Below, piece after piece: positions 1 through 9,817 of a stretch of DNA of 64,000 nucleotides. The number at the start of each line of letters is the position of its first letter. Within the stretch, counting starts at the first letter, position 1. Position numbers and translations under genes: made by a program. The stretch is from Halanaerobiales bacterium. GTDB lineage: Bacteria; Bacillota; Halanaerobiia; Halanaerobiales; Halanaerobiaceae. The notes below the pieces were generated by a model that was given only the letters and a program-made list of their open reading frames with translations, searched no databases and was not told where the DNA came from. The stretch lies in the NCBI GenBank assembly GCA_016278485.1, contig JADQBT010000010.1, positions 186,001 to 250,000 of the forward strand, written 5' to 3'.

Positions 1-730
1 TTTATTTTTTCTGATAATGATAACTGTTAATTTTCTTTCAATTTATTTGCCATTGAATGGCCGTTCTACTAAAGAAATTTCAGATATCTACCATACCCCA
101 TTCACACCTGCTGGGTTTACGTTTTCCATCTGGGGGATAATTTATTTACTGCTACTTGGTTTTGTTATTTACCAGGCGCATGGCTTATTTAAGCAAGATA
201 ATACCAGACCTATTGTGAAAACTGTAGGACCTTATTTCATTTTTAGCTCATTGGCCAATAGTCTTTGGATTTTTGCCTGGCACTATGACTACATACCTCT
301 AGCAATGGTTATCATGTTTATCCTTCTTAGTACGCTAATTATTATATATTTAAAAGTCAATAATCTAAAGATCAATAATTTTTGGACTAAAATACTAAGT
401 GTCATTCCCTTTAGTGTTTACCTTGGTTGGGTTACAATTGCAACACTTGCTAATCTATCTAGTTTATTAATCTATTTTAATGATAATTGGTCTTCACAAT
501 TTCTGACCATTTGGGCTGTGTTAATGATCATTACTGGGCTTTTAATTACTATTCTGATGGTCAAAAAAAGAAACGATATCTACTTTGCAGCAGTCGCAGT
601 GTGGGCCAATTATGGTATTCTCTCTGCCAGAATAAACGAATCACAATCAAATCAACCTGTAATAATTACAACTGGAGCTACTATATTATTAATTATTATT
701 ACTATCATTTTATTTTATAGAAAAAATTAA
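1..730 (+). CDS. TspO/MBR-like integral membrane protein, 5' end cut off
   Basis: A hydrophobic protein with about five membrane segments and the motif FTPAGFTFSIWGIIYLLLLG, which resembles TspO/MBR-related (tryptophan-rich sensory) membrane proteins. That family binds tetrapyrroles or other hydrophobic ligands; the role here is unknown. The first ATG is at 17, but the frame is open from base 2 and the residues after that ATG already look like the end of a first membrane helix, so the true start probably lies left of the window. The stop is at 728-730. It converges on the chemoreceptor gene. The family call rests on the W/G/P pattern of the first helices. Confidence 0.6.
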   Translation, partial: LFFLIMITVNFLSIYLPLNGRSTKEISDIYHTPFTPAGFTFSIWGIIYLLLLGFVIYQAHGLFKQDNTRPIVKTVGPYFIFSSLANSLWIFAWHYDYIPLAMVIMFILLSTLIIIYLKVNNLKINNFWTKILSVIPFSVYLGWVTIATLANLSSLLIYFNDNWSSQFLTIWAVLMIITGLLITILMVKKRNDIYFAAVAVWANYGILSARINESQSNQPVIITTGATILLIIITIILFYRKN

Positions 731-737
731 AATTCAA

Positions 738-778
738 GGGATAAGTCGATAGATTAAAGATAGTTATCAGCTTATCCC
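738..778. terminator. Weak bidirectional terminator between convergent genes
   Basis: An 8-bp inverted repeat, GGGATAAG (738-745) and CTTATCCC (771-778), with a 25-nt loop, sits between the stops of the TspO-like gene and the chemoreceptor gene. Neither side has a clean U-run, so termination may be inefficient. Confidence 0.35.
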
Positions 779-802
779 CATTTATTATATTATAATGATA
801 AT

Positions 803-2851
803 TTAGCTATTTAATTTAAACCGGTCAACTTCTCGAGCAAGATCATCTGCTATATCTGCTAACTGTCTTGATGATGAAACAATTTCTTCAGTTGCAGCTA
901 ACTGTTCTTGACTAGAAGCAGCAACTTCTTCAGAACTACCAGCCGCTTCTTCACTAACTGCAGTTACATCTCTCACAGCTTTCTCGACATGGTCACTGTT
1001 CGTACGCATCATATTAACATTATTAGCTACTTTTTCAACCAGTTCCACAAGTGAATTTGCCACAGTTTCAATTTCTCTAAATTGATTACCTGTTTCATCA
1101 ATTCTTGTTACACTAGCTTCAACTTGTTTTTCATTGGCAGCAACTTTTTCAACCGCAGTTTTAATATTATTTTGTATCTCTTTAATTAAACCTGCAATTT
1201 TCTCAGTCGCTCCACCAGTCTCTTCAGCTAATTCGCGTATCTCTTCAGCCACAACACTAAATCCACGCCCTGCTTCACCTGCTCTGGCAGCTTCAATCGC
1301 TGCATTTAAAGCAAGTAAATTCGTCTGGCCAGAAATATTATTGATCAATTCAACAATATCACCTATCTTATCTGATAGACTTCCAAGTCCATTAATTATT
1401 TCAGAAATCTCAGCTGTCTCATCTTTAACTTGATTAATTTGGCCAATAGAACTACTCAATGACTGATTACCTTGATCAATATTGCTCAGTACATTTTGGG
1501 CTGCCTCTGTCATTTCATTTGACATTCCATCTATATCGTCAATACTATCACTTAAATCTTCAACATAACGGGCTGTCTCATCCATCTGAGCAGACTGTTC
1601 TTCTGCACCAGAAGCAACATCTTGAATTGCATTACCCACCTGTTCAGCAGTCTCCCCTACTTGTTCACCTGATGCAACTAATTCTTCACTAGCTGCTGCT
1701 AGTTGTTCAGAGGTATTGGCAACCTGACTTATTATATTATTCAAATTAGCTTTCATATTATTGAGCGAAGTTGTTAATTCACCAATCTCATCATCCCTTT
1801 GATAAGAAATATCAGCTAATCTTAAATTACCCTGGGCAATCTCTCCGGCAAAATTAGATGCTTGTTTAATTGGATCAATAAATTTATTTGTCAAAATATA
1901 AATAATAATTGCTGCAACAAGTAGTGTAATTATGATAGTCAGCAGTATTCGAGAACGATAGTCATACAAAGCTTGCATAAATTCTGAAGTAGGCATTGAA
2001 GCTGCCATAATATAATTTTTATACTCTTTGAAATAATTTATTCTCTCTTCACCATCTAATGTGAATGTTATCTTGCCATTTTTTTGCTCAACAATCTGTT
2101 TGCCCCATTCATATTCAGATATATTTTTCCCAACCATCCCTGGGTCAGGATGTGAAATTACTTTTCCATTTGTATTTGTTATATAAATATATCCATTTTT
2201 CCCAAAATCCATGGATGATGCTATATTACTAATATCAATTTTATCGATTATTTCTTTTAGTTCTTCTGGTTTAACACCAATCTGTACAACTCCTGCTTTA
2301 TCTGTTCTCGCTACTCCTACATACTGAAATAATGTATTATCAGTACCTCTAAGTTGAGGTTCCTGGGCTAGTTCAAAATCTTTGTTTTCTAAACCTGCTA
2401 AGAAAGGTTTGGTCTGTTCTGAACTGTTGAAATCAAATCCAACAAAGCCCGGAATATTTGACCATTGGATAACTCCATTTTCATCAATGACATGAATTTC
2501 TGAGATATTCAAATAATCAACCATTTCATTGATTTTAGCTGTTAACTGACTTTCTGGCACATCTTGAATGGACCAGGCAATTGTTTTAGTTATTTTTATT
2601 AAATAATTGCTCAATGCTTTTTCAGTCATTTCCGCGTTTTCTTGTCTTTCAGTAATGATCTTTTCAATCTCTGCTAGTTTAGTTTTTCCCATCTGATCAA
2701 CTAATTCCAGCACCTCTTTTTTCTGTGTATTGTAACCTATAATGCCAGTAACTGCAGTAGCTATAATTAATATAATGACTGTTGGTAATAAAAACTTTGC
2801 TGCAATTGATTTCCAAAAACTAATTTTCTTCTTTTTCTTTTTCTTTTGCAT
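803..2851 (-). CDS. Methyl-accepting chemotaxis protein (dCache type)
   Basis: Transmembrane chemoreceptor, 682 aa. It starts with a run of lysines (residues 3-9), then TM1 (about 12-40), an external double-Cache-type sensor region (about 45-290), TM2 (301-320), a HAMP linker (about 322-375) and a cytoplasmic methyl-accepting coiled coil. The conserved hairpin tip, with [20 protein letters not shown] at about 504-523, binds CheA and CheW. The ligand cannot be read from sequence; dCache domains usually bind small organic molecules. The start is supported by AAAGGAG before the ATG. It lies 16 bp downstream of ygiQ and is probably cotranscribed. cheX lies at the far end of the window. Confidence 0.93.
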   Translation of the reverse strand: MQKKKKKKKISFWKSIAAKFLLPTVIILIIATAVTGIIGYNTQKKEVLELVDQMGKTKLAEIEKIITERQENAEMTEKALSNYLIKITKTIAWSIQDVPESQLTAKINEMVDYLNISEIHVIDENGVIQWSNIPGFVGFDFNSSEQTKPFLAGLENKDFELAQEPQLRGTDNTLFQYVGVARTDKAGVVQIGVKPEELKEIIDKIDISNIASSMDFGKNGYIYITNTNGKVISHPDPGMVGKNISEYEWGKQIVEQKNGKITFTLDGEERINYFKEYKNYIMAASMPTSEFMQALYDYRSRILLTIIITLLVAAIIIYILTNKFIDPIKQASNFAGEIAQGNLRLADISYQRDDEIGELTTSLNNMKANLNNIISQVANTSEQLAAASEELVASGEQVGETAEQVGNAIQDVASGAEEQSAQMDETARYVEDLSDSIDDIDGMSNEMTEAAQNVLSNIDQGNQSLSSSIGQINQVKDETAEISEIINGLGSLSDKIGDIVELINNISGQTNLLALNAAIEAARAGEAGRGFSVVAEEIRELAEETGGATEKIAGLIKEIQNNIKTAVEKVAANEKQVEASVTRIDETGNQFREIETVANSLVELVEKVANNVNMMRTNSDHVEKAVRDVTAVSEEAAGSSEEVAASSQEQLAATEEIVSSSRQLADIADDLAREVDRFKLNS

Positions 2852-2867
2852 AATTATTATGCTCCTT

Positions 2868-4679
2868 TCACTTTGGTGGTACTAATGCTTGTTGCTGATA
2901 ACCAATCAAATCTTCTCTGCCTGCTTTTCGCAAAGCTTCTCTCACAATTGCATAATTGCACTTTTGATGGTATTGCAACAAAGCCCGTTGCATTTTCTTT
3001 TCTTTGCCACTTTTAGCAACATATACTTTTTTCATAGTTCGTGGATCATATTCGGAATAATACATTGTAGTTGAAAGAGTACCTGGTGTGGGATAAAAAT
3101 CTTGAACTTGCTCTGGATGATGATTAATATCACGCAGATACTCTGCTAACTCAATTGCATCTTCCAGTCTACTCCCTGGATGACTTGATATAAAATAAGG
3201 AATTAAATATTGTTCCATTTCTAACTCTTCGTTAATGTGATAAAACTTTTTCCTAAACTCCTCAAATACTTCATTCTTTGGCTTCCCCATGTACGCTAAA
3301 ACATTAGTAGAAACATGTTCAGGCGCTACTTTCAGTTGTCCACTAACGTGAAATTCACATAGTTCCTTAAAAAATGAATCATCTGTATCTGCCAAAACAT
3401 AATCAAATCTGATCCCTGAGCGAATAAAAACCTTTTTAACCCCGGGTAAATTACGTAGTTTTCTTAATAAAGAAAGATAATCACCATGATCAACTTTTAA
3501 TTTGGCACAAGGAGAAGGATAGAGACATTCTCTATTTTTACAGACTCCTTGATAGACTTGTTTTTCACAGCCTGTTTCTCGAAAGTTGGCAGTAGGTCCA
3601 CCTATATCATGGATATAGCCCTTAAAATCCGGGTCATTAATAATTTTTTTTGCTTCTGCAATAATCGACTCATGACTACGTGCAGTTACTCTACGTCCTT
3701 GATGAAATGTAAGCGCACAAAAAGAACATCCACCAAAACATCCACGCGAACTAACAATACTGAATTTTACCTCTTTAATGGCTGGAATACCACCCAGCTC
3801 TTCATAGCTGGGATGATAAGTTCTTTGATAGGGTAAACCATAAACATGATCAAGTTCTGATTGGTCAAGTGGCTCAGTTGGTTGATTTTGAACCAAATAG
3901 CGATCACCGTGTTGCTGGACAAGCACCTCTCCTCGAACTGGATCCTGTTCGAGATATTGGGTTTTAAATGCTTTTGCATATTCTTTTTTACTATTGGTCA
4001 CTGCTTGAAAACTAGGAATCTCTCTGGCACCATAAACGTCAGCTAAGTCATCCGCAACATAACAAGTACCTGGAATATGCTGGATATATTCAATATCCAG
4101 ACCATTAGCCATATTTTCGGCAATTTCAACAATCTGCTTTTCGCCCATTCCGTAAACTAATAGATCTGCTCTACTATCAAATAATAGTGAACGCCTCACC
4201 TTATTATCCCAGTAATCGTAATAGGCAAACCTTCTCAAACTTGCCTCAATACCACCAATAATAATAGGTTTTTCAGAAATCTCTTTAATTCGATTACAAT
4301 AAACTATTGTAGCTCTATCTGGACGATAACCTTTCTCTCCTCCAGGAGAATAATTATCATAATTACGTCTATGCTTACTCACTGTATAATGGTTAACCAT
4401 GGAATCCATATTTCCTGCTGTTACCAAAAAAGCATATTTAGGTTGGCCAAGTTTTATAAAATCTTGCTTACTCCGCCAATCTGGTTGGGCAATTATTCCA
4501 ACTTTGAAACCTAAATTTTCTAATAGACGTCCAATAATTGCAGTCCCAAAAGCAGGATGATCTACATAGGCGTCTCCTGAAACAATAATAAAGTCAAGTT
4601 CTGTCCAACCTCTTGCATCCATATCTTCTCTACTAGCAACTAAAAATTTACCTTTTTTAGATATTTTTTTACTTTTAAT
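2868..4679 (-). CDS. ygiQ: YgiQ family radical SAM protein, probable ATT start
   Basis: YgiQ/UPF0313 family radical SAM protein of unknown reaction. The 4Fe-4S cluster motif is [11 protein letters not shown] (cysteines 314, 318 and 321 from the proposed start), and the N-terminal [11 protein letters not shown] block is typical of the family. The first conventional start is ATG at 4622, but the family-conserved segment FL..SRE.M.ARGW begins upstream of it: in-frame codons before the ATG read KFLVASRED. No ATG, GTG or TTG lies in that stretch. AAGGAG at 4690-4695 is followed after about 10 nt by ATT at 4679, so I place the start there (603 aa). If ATT is not used, the gene is 2868-4622 (584 aa). 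Confidence 0.85.
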   Translation of the reverse strand: MKSKKISKKGKFLVASREDMDARGWTELDFIIVSGDAYVDHPAFGTAIIGRLLENLGFKVGIIAQPDWRSKQDFIKLGQPKYAFLVTAGNMDSMVNHYTVSKHRRNYDNYSPGGEKGYRPDRATIVYCNRIKEISEKPIIIGGIEASLRRFAYYDYWDNKVRRSLLFDSRADLLVYGMGEKQIVEIAENMANGLDIEYIQHIPGTCYVADDLADVYGAREIPSFQAVTNSKKEYAKAFKTQYLEQDPVRGEVLVQQHGDRYLVQNQPTEPLDQSELDHVYGLPYQRTYHPSYEELGGIPAIKEVKFSIVSSRGCFGGCSFCALTFHQGRRVTARSHESIIAEAKKIINDPDFKGYIHDIGGPTANFRETGCEKQVYQGVCKNRECLYPSPCAKLKVDHGDYLSLLRKLRNLPGVKKVFIRSGIRFDYVLADTDDSFFKELCEFHVSGQLKVAPEHVSTNVLAYMGKPKNEVFEEFRKKFYHINEELEMEQYLIPYFISSHPGSRLEDAIELAEYLRDINHHPEQVQDFYPTPGTLSTTMYYSEYDPRTMKKVYVAKSGKEKKMQRALLQYHQKCNYAIVREALRKAGREDLIGYQQQALVPPK

Positions 4680-4715
4680 GATAAATCTTCTCCTTATTTT
4701 ACTAAAAGTTAATTT

Positions 4716-4724
4716 ATTATACCA
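4716..4724 (-). promoter_or_regulatory. Extended -10 promoter for ygiQ-MCP
   Basis: The minus strand reads TGGTATAAT: a perfect -10 with the extended TGn element. The -35 region is poor (TTTATT at 17 bp). It lies between the ygiQ start and the terminator of the neighbouring nucleotidase gene. Confidence 0.55.
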
Positions 4725-4734
4725 GAATTACTGG

Positions 4735-4780
4735 CTTGAATAAAGAAAAAAGACCCTAATCATATCAGATTAGAGTCTTT
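4735..4780 (-). terminator. Intrinsic terminator after the 5'-nucleotidase gene
   Basis: A 13-bp inverted repeat (arms 4749-4761 and 4768-4780, one mismatch) with a 6-nt loop. On the minus strand it is followed by a T-rich tract (TTTTTTCTTTATT). It lies 26 bp past the nucleotidase stop. Confidence 0.85.
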
Positions 4781-4805
4781 CTACTTAATTATTTATAGTT
4801 TTATC

Positions 4806-6323
4806 TTATTTTACTGTACTTATTCTTCCCATCTTTTCAGGAGAAACTGGTGAGTTATTAGAGATATATTCCATAACAATCTCTTCTAAGCCGCCTGCTT
4901 CTGTAACTATTGGAGCAGAAGCGAACATTGTATATCCATCTCCACCTGCTGCCATAAAATCATTAGTAGCAACTACATATTCTTGATCCATCTCTACCGG
5001 CTCACCGTTGACTGTAACTTTTACAACTCGTTCTCCAACAGGTTGCTCAGGGTTAAAAGTGAATTTAACACCGGAAACCTGTGGGAAAAGACCTTCATGA
5101 GCAGGATATTTAGAAACAGCATGTTCTAGTGCAGCCACTAATGTTTCACCATTAATTCTAATACTCATGGCTGTATTACCAAATGGTAAAACAGTAATTA
5201 CTTCACCTTTTGTTACTTTACCTTGATCAATAGAAGCTCTAATTCCACCACCATTTGTAATAGCAAGATCTGCAGCTAGTTTTTCTTTAATTGCATCTGC
5301 AATCATACTACCTAGATTCGTTTCACCTGTTCTAACATCTTCCCTTGCACCATTAAGCTCTACTGCAGTCTCACCTACTACCTGAGAAGTAATTTGTTCA
5401 TTTGCACTGCTTATACTATTTATTACTTTAGCTATAACGGGATCAGCTTCAACATCGGCAGCCATTTCTTTAGTAATTAAACGCGCTGATTTATTAGTTA
5501 GCTGACCATTCTCTACCGTAAATTCAACTACACCTAAATTCTTATCATACTCGCCAGCCATTGCAATCAATGTTCCATTAACCATGCGTCCATTTTCCAG
5601 AGCATCATGACTATGGCCATCTATGATAATATCTATTCCTGCAACCTCTTGGGCAACTCTTGCACTTGTATATTCAGTACCTGCGCTAAGTCCCAAGTGA
5701 GTTAAGCCAATAATAACATCAACCTTATTTTCTAACTCAGCTACCATATCTCTTGCTACCTCTACTGGACTAGCAAATACTAATCCTTCCACATTTTTAG
5801 GATGTGTTTTATAAGCAGTTTCAGGTGAGGCAAGACCAAAGATACCTACCTTTACTCCATCCATCTCTTTAATTAGATAATTCTCTGCTAGTTTGCTATC
5901 TGTGCCATCAGCATTTTTGAGATTTGCTGCTAAAAATGGATAACTAGCAATTGTATCTAGTTTTTTAAGTTGATTCTGACCATAATTAAAATCATGATTA
6001 CCTAAAGTTTGAGCATCTAATCCCATCACATTCATCAAATGAGCTATTGCTTCACCCTGATTAATATTAGCTATAACCTGACCGTGCAGAGTATCACCGG
6101 CATCCAAATATAAAACATTTTCAACTTCCTTTTCTCCCTGATCAATCAAAGATTTTACCTTAGCAAAACCAAGATTACCAGCATAACCATCCTCTACGAC
6201 TCTTGCATGCGTATCATTAGTATGATAAATTCTAAAATTAACTTCCTCTGCCATGACCATTACAGATAATGACAATACCATAATTAGTGTTAAAGTAACC
6301 GTTAATATCTTTCTTCTACACAC
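4806..6323 (-). CDS. Secreted 5'-nucleotidase / 2',3'-cyclic phosphodiesterase family
   Basis: A two-domain metallophosphoesterase that would remove phosphate from nucleotides outside the cytoplasm. It has a Sec signal peptide (RRK, hydrophobic core, cleavage near VMA-EE) without a lipobox cysteine, the metal motif HTNDTHARV just after it, LGNHDFNYG and GHSHD further on, and a C-terminal 5'-nucleotidase domain with NGGGIRASID and the FGNT block. No LPXTG or C-terminal anchor is visible, so the product is likely periplasmic. I prefer the GTG at 6323 (505 aa): the ATG at 6338 would place the GGAGGTGG ribosome site inside the gene, whereas that site sits about 8 nt before the GTG. It may feed nucleosides to the Nup-type importer seen later in the window. 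Confidence 0.9.
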   Translation of the reverse strand: MCRRKILTVTLTLIMVLSLSVMVMAEEVNFRIYHTNDTHARVVEDGYAGNLGFAKVKSLIDQGEKEVENVLYLDAGDTLHGQVIANINQGEAIAHLMNVMGLDAQTLGNHDFNYGQNQLKKLDTIASYPFLAANLKNADGTDSKLAENYLIKEMDGVKVGIFGLASPETAYKTHPKNVEGLVFASPVEVARDMVAELENKVDVIIGLTHLGLSAGTEYTSARVAQEVAGIDIIIDGHSHDALENGRMVNGTLIAMAGEYDKNLGVVEFTVENGQLTNKSARLITKEMAADVEADPVIAKVINSISSANEQITSQVVGETAVELNGAREDVRTGETNLGSMIADAIKEKLAADLAITNGGGIRASIDQGKVTKGEVITVLPFGNTAMSIRINGETLVAALEHAVSKYPAHEGLFPQVSGVKFTFNPEQPVGERVVKVTVNGEPVEMDQEYVVATNDFMAAGGDGYTMFASAPIVTEAGGLEEIVMEYISNNSPVSPEKMGRISTVK

Positions 6324-6500
6324 AAAACCCACCTCCATAATTAATTTTCTTCCTTACATTATTTATTAGTTAATTATTTAAAATTTCCTGCTTTAAAACA
6401 TGGATTTTTTCTGTTATTTTTTAGTGATAAAAAAACAGGATTTTTTGCGTAATCCATTGAATATGTTAAATATATGACTGAAAATAAAAGGAGTGACACA

Positions 6501-7412
6501 ATGAAAGAAGATATTACGGCAATAGCTGGTATTAAAGTTGGACATGCCAGCAATCAAGAAGCAGGAACTGGTTGTTCTGTAATTATTTGTGAAAGAGAAT
6601 TTATGACTGGAATTGATGTTAGAGGTGGTGGTCCAGGTACTAGAGAAACAGACCTTTTATCTCCACTGGCTGGTATGCAAAGAATTGATGCCTTACTTTT
6701 TACAGGCGGGAGTGCTTATGGACTTGATGCGGCAAGTGGGGTCATGGAATATTTAGAAGAAAATAATAAAGGATATGATGTGAATTTTGCCAAAGTACCA
6801 ATAGTGCCAGCTGCTGTGATCTTTGACCTGGGCTATAAAAGTGCAAAAATTAGACCAGATAAAGGGATGGGTTATCTTGCCTGTCAAAATGCTAATCATG
6901 CTACTCAACCGTCGGGAAGTATTGGAGCAGGAACAGGTGCAACTGTTGGTAAAATAATGGGCATGGAAAATGCAACAAAATCTGGGATTGGTCATAGCCT
7001 AATCCAGCTTGGTGACCTCCTAGTTGGAGCAATGGTCGTTGTAAATGCTTTTGGTGACATCTATGATTATCAGACCGGCCAAATTATTGCTGGGGCTAAA
7101 GATGATGCTAATAATTTTGTTTCTACTAAGAATATTTTTACCACTACACCAGACTTAAAAACTGGATTTAATAGAGAAAATACGACTATTGGAGCTGTTG
7201 TAACAAATGCCAGAATAGATAAAGCAGGTGCAGCCAAAGTCGCAGGTATGGCACAGGATGGCCTAGCTCGCACAATTAATCCTGTCCACACCATGTTAGA
7301 TGGAGACTCTATTTTCACCCTGGCTGCAGGTGATATTGATGCTGATATTAATCAACTCGGCATTCTCGCAGCGGAAGCTGTTGCAATTGCAATAATTAAT
7401 GCTGTACAATAA
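6501..7412 (+). CDS. P1 family (DmpA/NylC-type) peptidase
   Basis: Self-processing N-terminal nucleophile hydrolase of the DmpA/NylC family (aminopeptidases or amidases of varied specificity). Family blocks are DVRGGGPGTRETDLL, FTGGSAYGLDAASGV, GSIGAGTGATVGK and NTTIGAVVTNA. In the last, cleavage between Asn227 and Thr228 would free the catalytic threonine of the small subunit; this is inferred from the family. The ATG at 6501 has AAAGGAG 7 nt upstream. An in-frame ATG at 6474 has no ribosome site and is rejected. It is one of very few plus-strand genes here, and its stop lies 3 bp from the convergent M20 peptidase stop. The substrate is unknown. Confidence 0.87.
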   Translation: MKEDITAIAGIKVGHASNQEAGTGCSVIICEREFMTGIDVRGGGPGTRETDLLSPLAGMQRIDALLFTGGSAYGLDAASGVMEYLEENNKGYDVNFAKVPIVPAAVIFDLGYKSAKIRPDKGMGYLACQNANHATQPSGSIGAGTGATVGKIMGMENATKSGIGHSLIQLGDLLVGAMVVVNAFGDIYDYQTGQIIAGAKDDANNFVSTKNIFTTTPDLKTGFNRENTTIGAVVTNARIDKAGAAKVAGMAQDGLARTINPVHTMLDGDSIFTLAAGDIDADINQLGILAAEAVAIAIINAVQ

Positions 7413-7415
7413 TTG

Positions 7416-8567
7416 TTAATTTTCTTCTGCTAAACTATACAAAGTTCCTGCCAACAATGTTGCTCTTTCAGTCAAGGTTGCCACTTCTGCATATTCTTTC
7501 AAACTATGTGAATTACCACCAACTGGACCAAGGGCATCAATTGTTGGCACGCCCAGACCGCTTACATAATTGCCATCTGATGCACCACCGGTCTTTTTTT
7601 CACCTGGTTTACTAAGATTCATTCTTGCAGCTGTCTGACAAAATTTTGCATATAACTGTTCACTTGCTTTTGTCTTAGCTAATGGCATCCGATTTAACCC
7701 ACCTCTAATAGTTCCACTAGTACCAACAACCTGGCAACTATTAGCTACACTTCTAATCTTCTCATCCATAACTTTACCATCAATTTTTGTTTCAAAACGA
7801 AGATCAACTTTTGCCACTGCCTGATCAGCAATAATATTTGACCTTTCCCCTCCAGATATTACACCGACATTGACAGTAATCCCTTTTGCTAAATCAGTCA
7901 AATTGTGTAATGCCAATATTTTATGGGCCAGTTCCTCAATCGCACTACTACCTTTTTCAGGATCAGCACCTGAATGGGAGGCAACACCCTCAACAGTCAG
8001 TTCATAATCACCAACACCTTTGCGTTGGGTGACAACTGAACCATCAGATCTGCCCGGTTCTAGCACAAAACAATAATCAGCTACTGCCCCTTCTCTTTCT
8101 ATGATTGCTCTTGAGCTATGTGTCCCGATTTCTTCATCACCATTTAAAATAACTGTTAAGTTTGGTAGTTCAACTTCCAAATTGATAAGAGAGGCCAGAG
8201 TATGATATAAGATTACAATCCCACCTTTCATATCAGAAACACCAGGGCCATAGGCTCTGTCACCTTTAATTGTAAAAGGGCGCTCAGCAGCTGTCCCAGC
8301 AGCAAAGACAGTATCCAAATGACCTAGAAACAAAAAATTACCTTCCTTTTCACCTTTATATTTAGCAATTAGGTTATTCCCATACTCATCCTGCTCATCA
8401 ACTTCTATTTGAAAACCTAGTTCACTATATTTATCAGCATAATAATCAACCAGCTTATCAATTCCATTTTTATAATATGAGCCACTATCTGTATTTACTA
8501 GAAACTCAAGTTCTTCCAACATTTCAGCCTGTTTATTTCCTAAACAACTTTTTAACTTTTGGTACAA
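7416..8567 (-). CDS. M20 family metallopeptidase (carboxypeptidase G2-like)
   Basis: Cytoplasmic di-zinc peptidase or deacylase of the M20 family, 383 aa. Metal and catalytic motifs are all present: GHLDTVF, GPGVSDMKGG, NGDEEIG and, near the C-terminus, GGNSHS. The region with GVASHSGADPEKGSSA is the dimerisation-domain histidine segment seen in glutamate carboxypeptidase-like members. The start is TTG at 8567 with AGGAG 8 nt upstream. It follows the iron alcohol dehydrogenase gene by 16 bp, likely as one transcript. The substrate is not predictable beyond an N-acyl amino acid or small peptide. Confidence 0.88.
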   Translation of the reverse strand: MYQKLKSCLGNKQAEMLEELEFLVNTDSGSYYKNGIDKLVDYYADKYSELGFQIEVDEQDEYGNNLIAKYKGEKEGNFLFLGHLDTVFAAGTAAERPFTIKGDRAYGPGVSDMKGGIVILYHTLASLINLEVELPNLTVILNGDEEIGTHSSRAIIEREGAVADYCFVLEPGRSDGSVVTQRKGVGDYELTVEGVASHSGADPEKGSSAIEELAHKILALHNLTDLAKGITVNVGVISGGERSNIIADQAVAKVDLRFETKIDGKVMDEKIRSVANSCQVVGTSGTIRGGLNRMPLAKTKASEQLYAKFCQTAARMNLSKPGEKKTGGASDGNYVSGLGVPTIDALGPVGGNSHSLKEYAEVATLTERATLLAGTLYSLAEEN

Positions 8568-8583
8568 CTACTCCACTCCTATC

Positions 8584-9750
8584 CTATTTTAAAGCCAATT
8601 TATAAATATTTACTACATCCTCACTACTTAATTTGACAAAATTGCCTACTGGTCCCTGAGCTGTACATTTATCTGCCATTTCTTTTAAGCGGTCTGCTGG
8701 AATATCTAACTCAGCTAAAGTAACCGGTAAACCTATTGAAGCAAAAAATTCCCTTGTTTTTTTAATTCCTTGGCGAGCTGTCCATTCTAAATCTTTAAAA
8801 TCTGGATCTAGATCCCAAACCCTGACTGCAAACTGAGCAAATCTCTCTAGATCATGTTGATAAACATATTCCATCCAGGCGGGAAAAACAACTGCTAAAC
8901 CTGCACCATGGGCAACATCATATATCCCACTAAGTTCATGTTCTATCAAATGTGAAGACCAATCCTCTTCTCTCCCGGTGCCTAATAAACCATTATGAGC
9001 TATTGTACTTGCCCACATTACTTCTGCTCGAGCAGCGTAATTCTCATTTTCTTTAATTGCGAGAGGTGTATTTTTAATTACTGTCTTTAGTGTTGACTCT
9101 GCTAATCGATCTGTTAAATCTACATTTTCTGTATTAGTAAAATACCTTTCCATGACATGTGCCATAATATCTGCTGCTCCACAGGCAGTCTGATAATTAG
9201 GCAGAGTTGTAGTTAATTCTGGATTTAATATAGCAAATTTGGGTCTGATCAGACTACTACCAATACTTCTTTTGAGCTGACCGTCCATCTTTGTAACAAC
9301 TGCACCAGAACTTGATTCACTTCCAGCTGCCGGAATAGTTAATACAACTCCAACTGGAACTGCTTTGCTTATCTTTTCTTTTCCCAGGAAAAAGTCCCAG
9401 ACATCACCTGCATAAGGGACTCCCACAGCAATTGATTTAGCAGAATCTATTACACTGCCACCACCTACAGCCAGTATTAAATCAATATCTTCTTTACGGC
9501 ATATCTCAATACCTTCTTTAATCAAACCTAGGCGTGGGTTAGGTTTGACTCCCCCCAATTCTACTACTTCAACTCCAGCCTCTTTTAATGAGTTTATAAT
9601 GCCGTCATATGTACCAAATCTTTTTATACTGCCACCACCATAGTGTAATAAAACTTTATCAGCATATTTTTTTACTTCTTTACCTACTTTACTTTCTTGC
9701 TCTTTCCCAAAAATAATTTTAGTTTCATTCTGAAAATTAAAATTCAACAT
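8584..9750 (-). CDS. Iron-containing alcohol dehydrogenase (butanol dehydrogenase-like)
   Basis: Group III NAD(P)-dependent alcohol dehydrogenase, 388 aa, resembling clostridial butanol dehydrogenases and YqhD. It has the nucleotide-binding block LAVGGGSVIDSAKSIA, the PAAGSESSSGAV segment, and metal-ligand region histidines in ADIMAHVMERYF and YDVAHGAGLAVVFPAWM. It would reduce aldehydes during fermentation or detoxification. The ATG start is preceded by AAAGGAGG. It is first in a two-gene unit with the M20 peptidase; no functional link between the two is evident. Confidence 0.9.
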   Translation of the reverse strand: MLNFNFQNETKIIFGKEQESKVGKEVKKYADKVLLHYGGGSIKRFGTYDGIINSLKEAGVEVVELGGVKPNPRLGLIKEGIEICRKEDIDLILAVGGGSVIDSAKSIAVGVPYAGDVWDFFLGKEKISKAVPVGVVLTIPAAGSESSSGAVVTKMDGQLKRSIGSSLIRPKFAILNPELTTTLPNYQTACGAADIMAHVMERYFTNTENVDLTDRLAESTLKTVIKNTPLAIKENENYAARAEVMWASTIAHNGLLGTGREEDWSSHLIEHELSGIYDVAHGAGLAVVFPAWMEYVYQHDLERFAQFAVRVWDLDPDFKDLEWTARQGIKKTREFFASIGLPVTLAELDIPADRLKEMADKCTAQGPVGNFVKLSSEDVVNIYKLALK

Positions 9751-9770
9751 AAAATTTCCTCCTTTTTAAA

Positions 9771-9802
9771 CAAAAAAGGACCATCGGAAAAAGATGGCCC
9801 TT
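9771..9802 (-). terminator. Intrinsic terminator after phoU
   Basis: A 10-bp stem with one central mismatch (AAGGACCATC at 9776-9785 and GATGGCCCTT at 9793-9802), loop of 7. On the minus strand it is followed directly by TTTTTTG. It lies 16 bp past the phoU stop. Confidence 0.88.
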
Positions 9803-9817
9803 CAAGTTTAATTATAA

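Noticed and set aside
1134-1433. About 100-codon plus-strand frames opposite the chemoreceptor and purH (also 10675-10983 and 11156-11458)
   Set aside because: These are mirror frames of conserved coding sequence; none has a ribosome site or a protein-like composition.
6411-6442. AT-rich hairpin followed by Ts on the plus strand between the nucleotidase and the P1 peptidase
   Set aside because: The genes are divergent here, so a terminator has no purpose, and the stem is almost only A-T pairs. Probably chance in AT-rich DNA.
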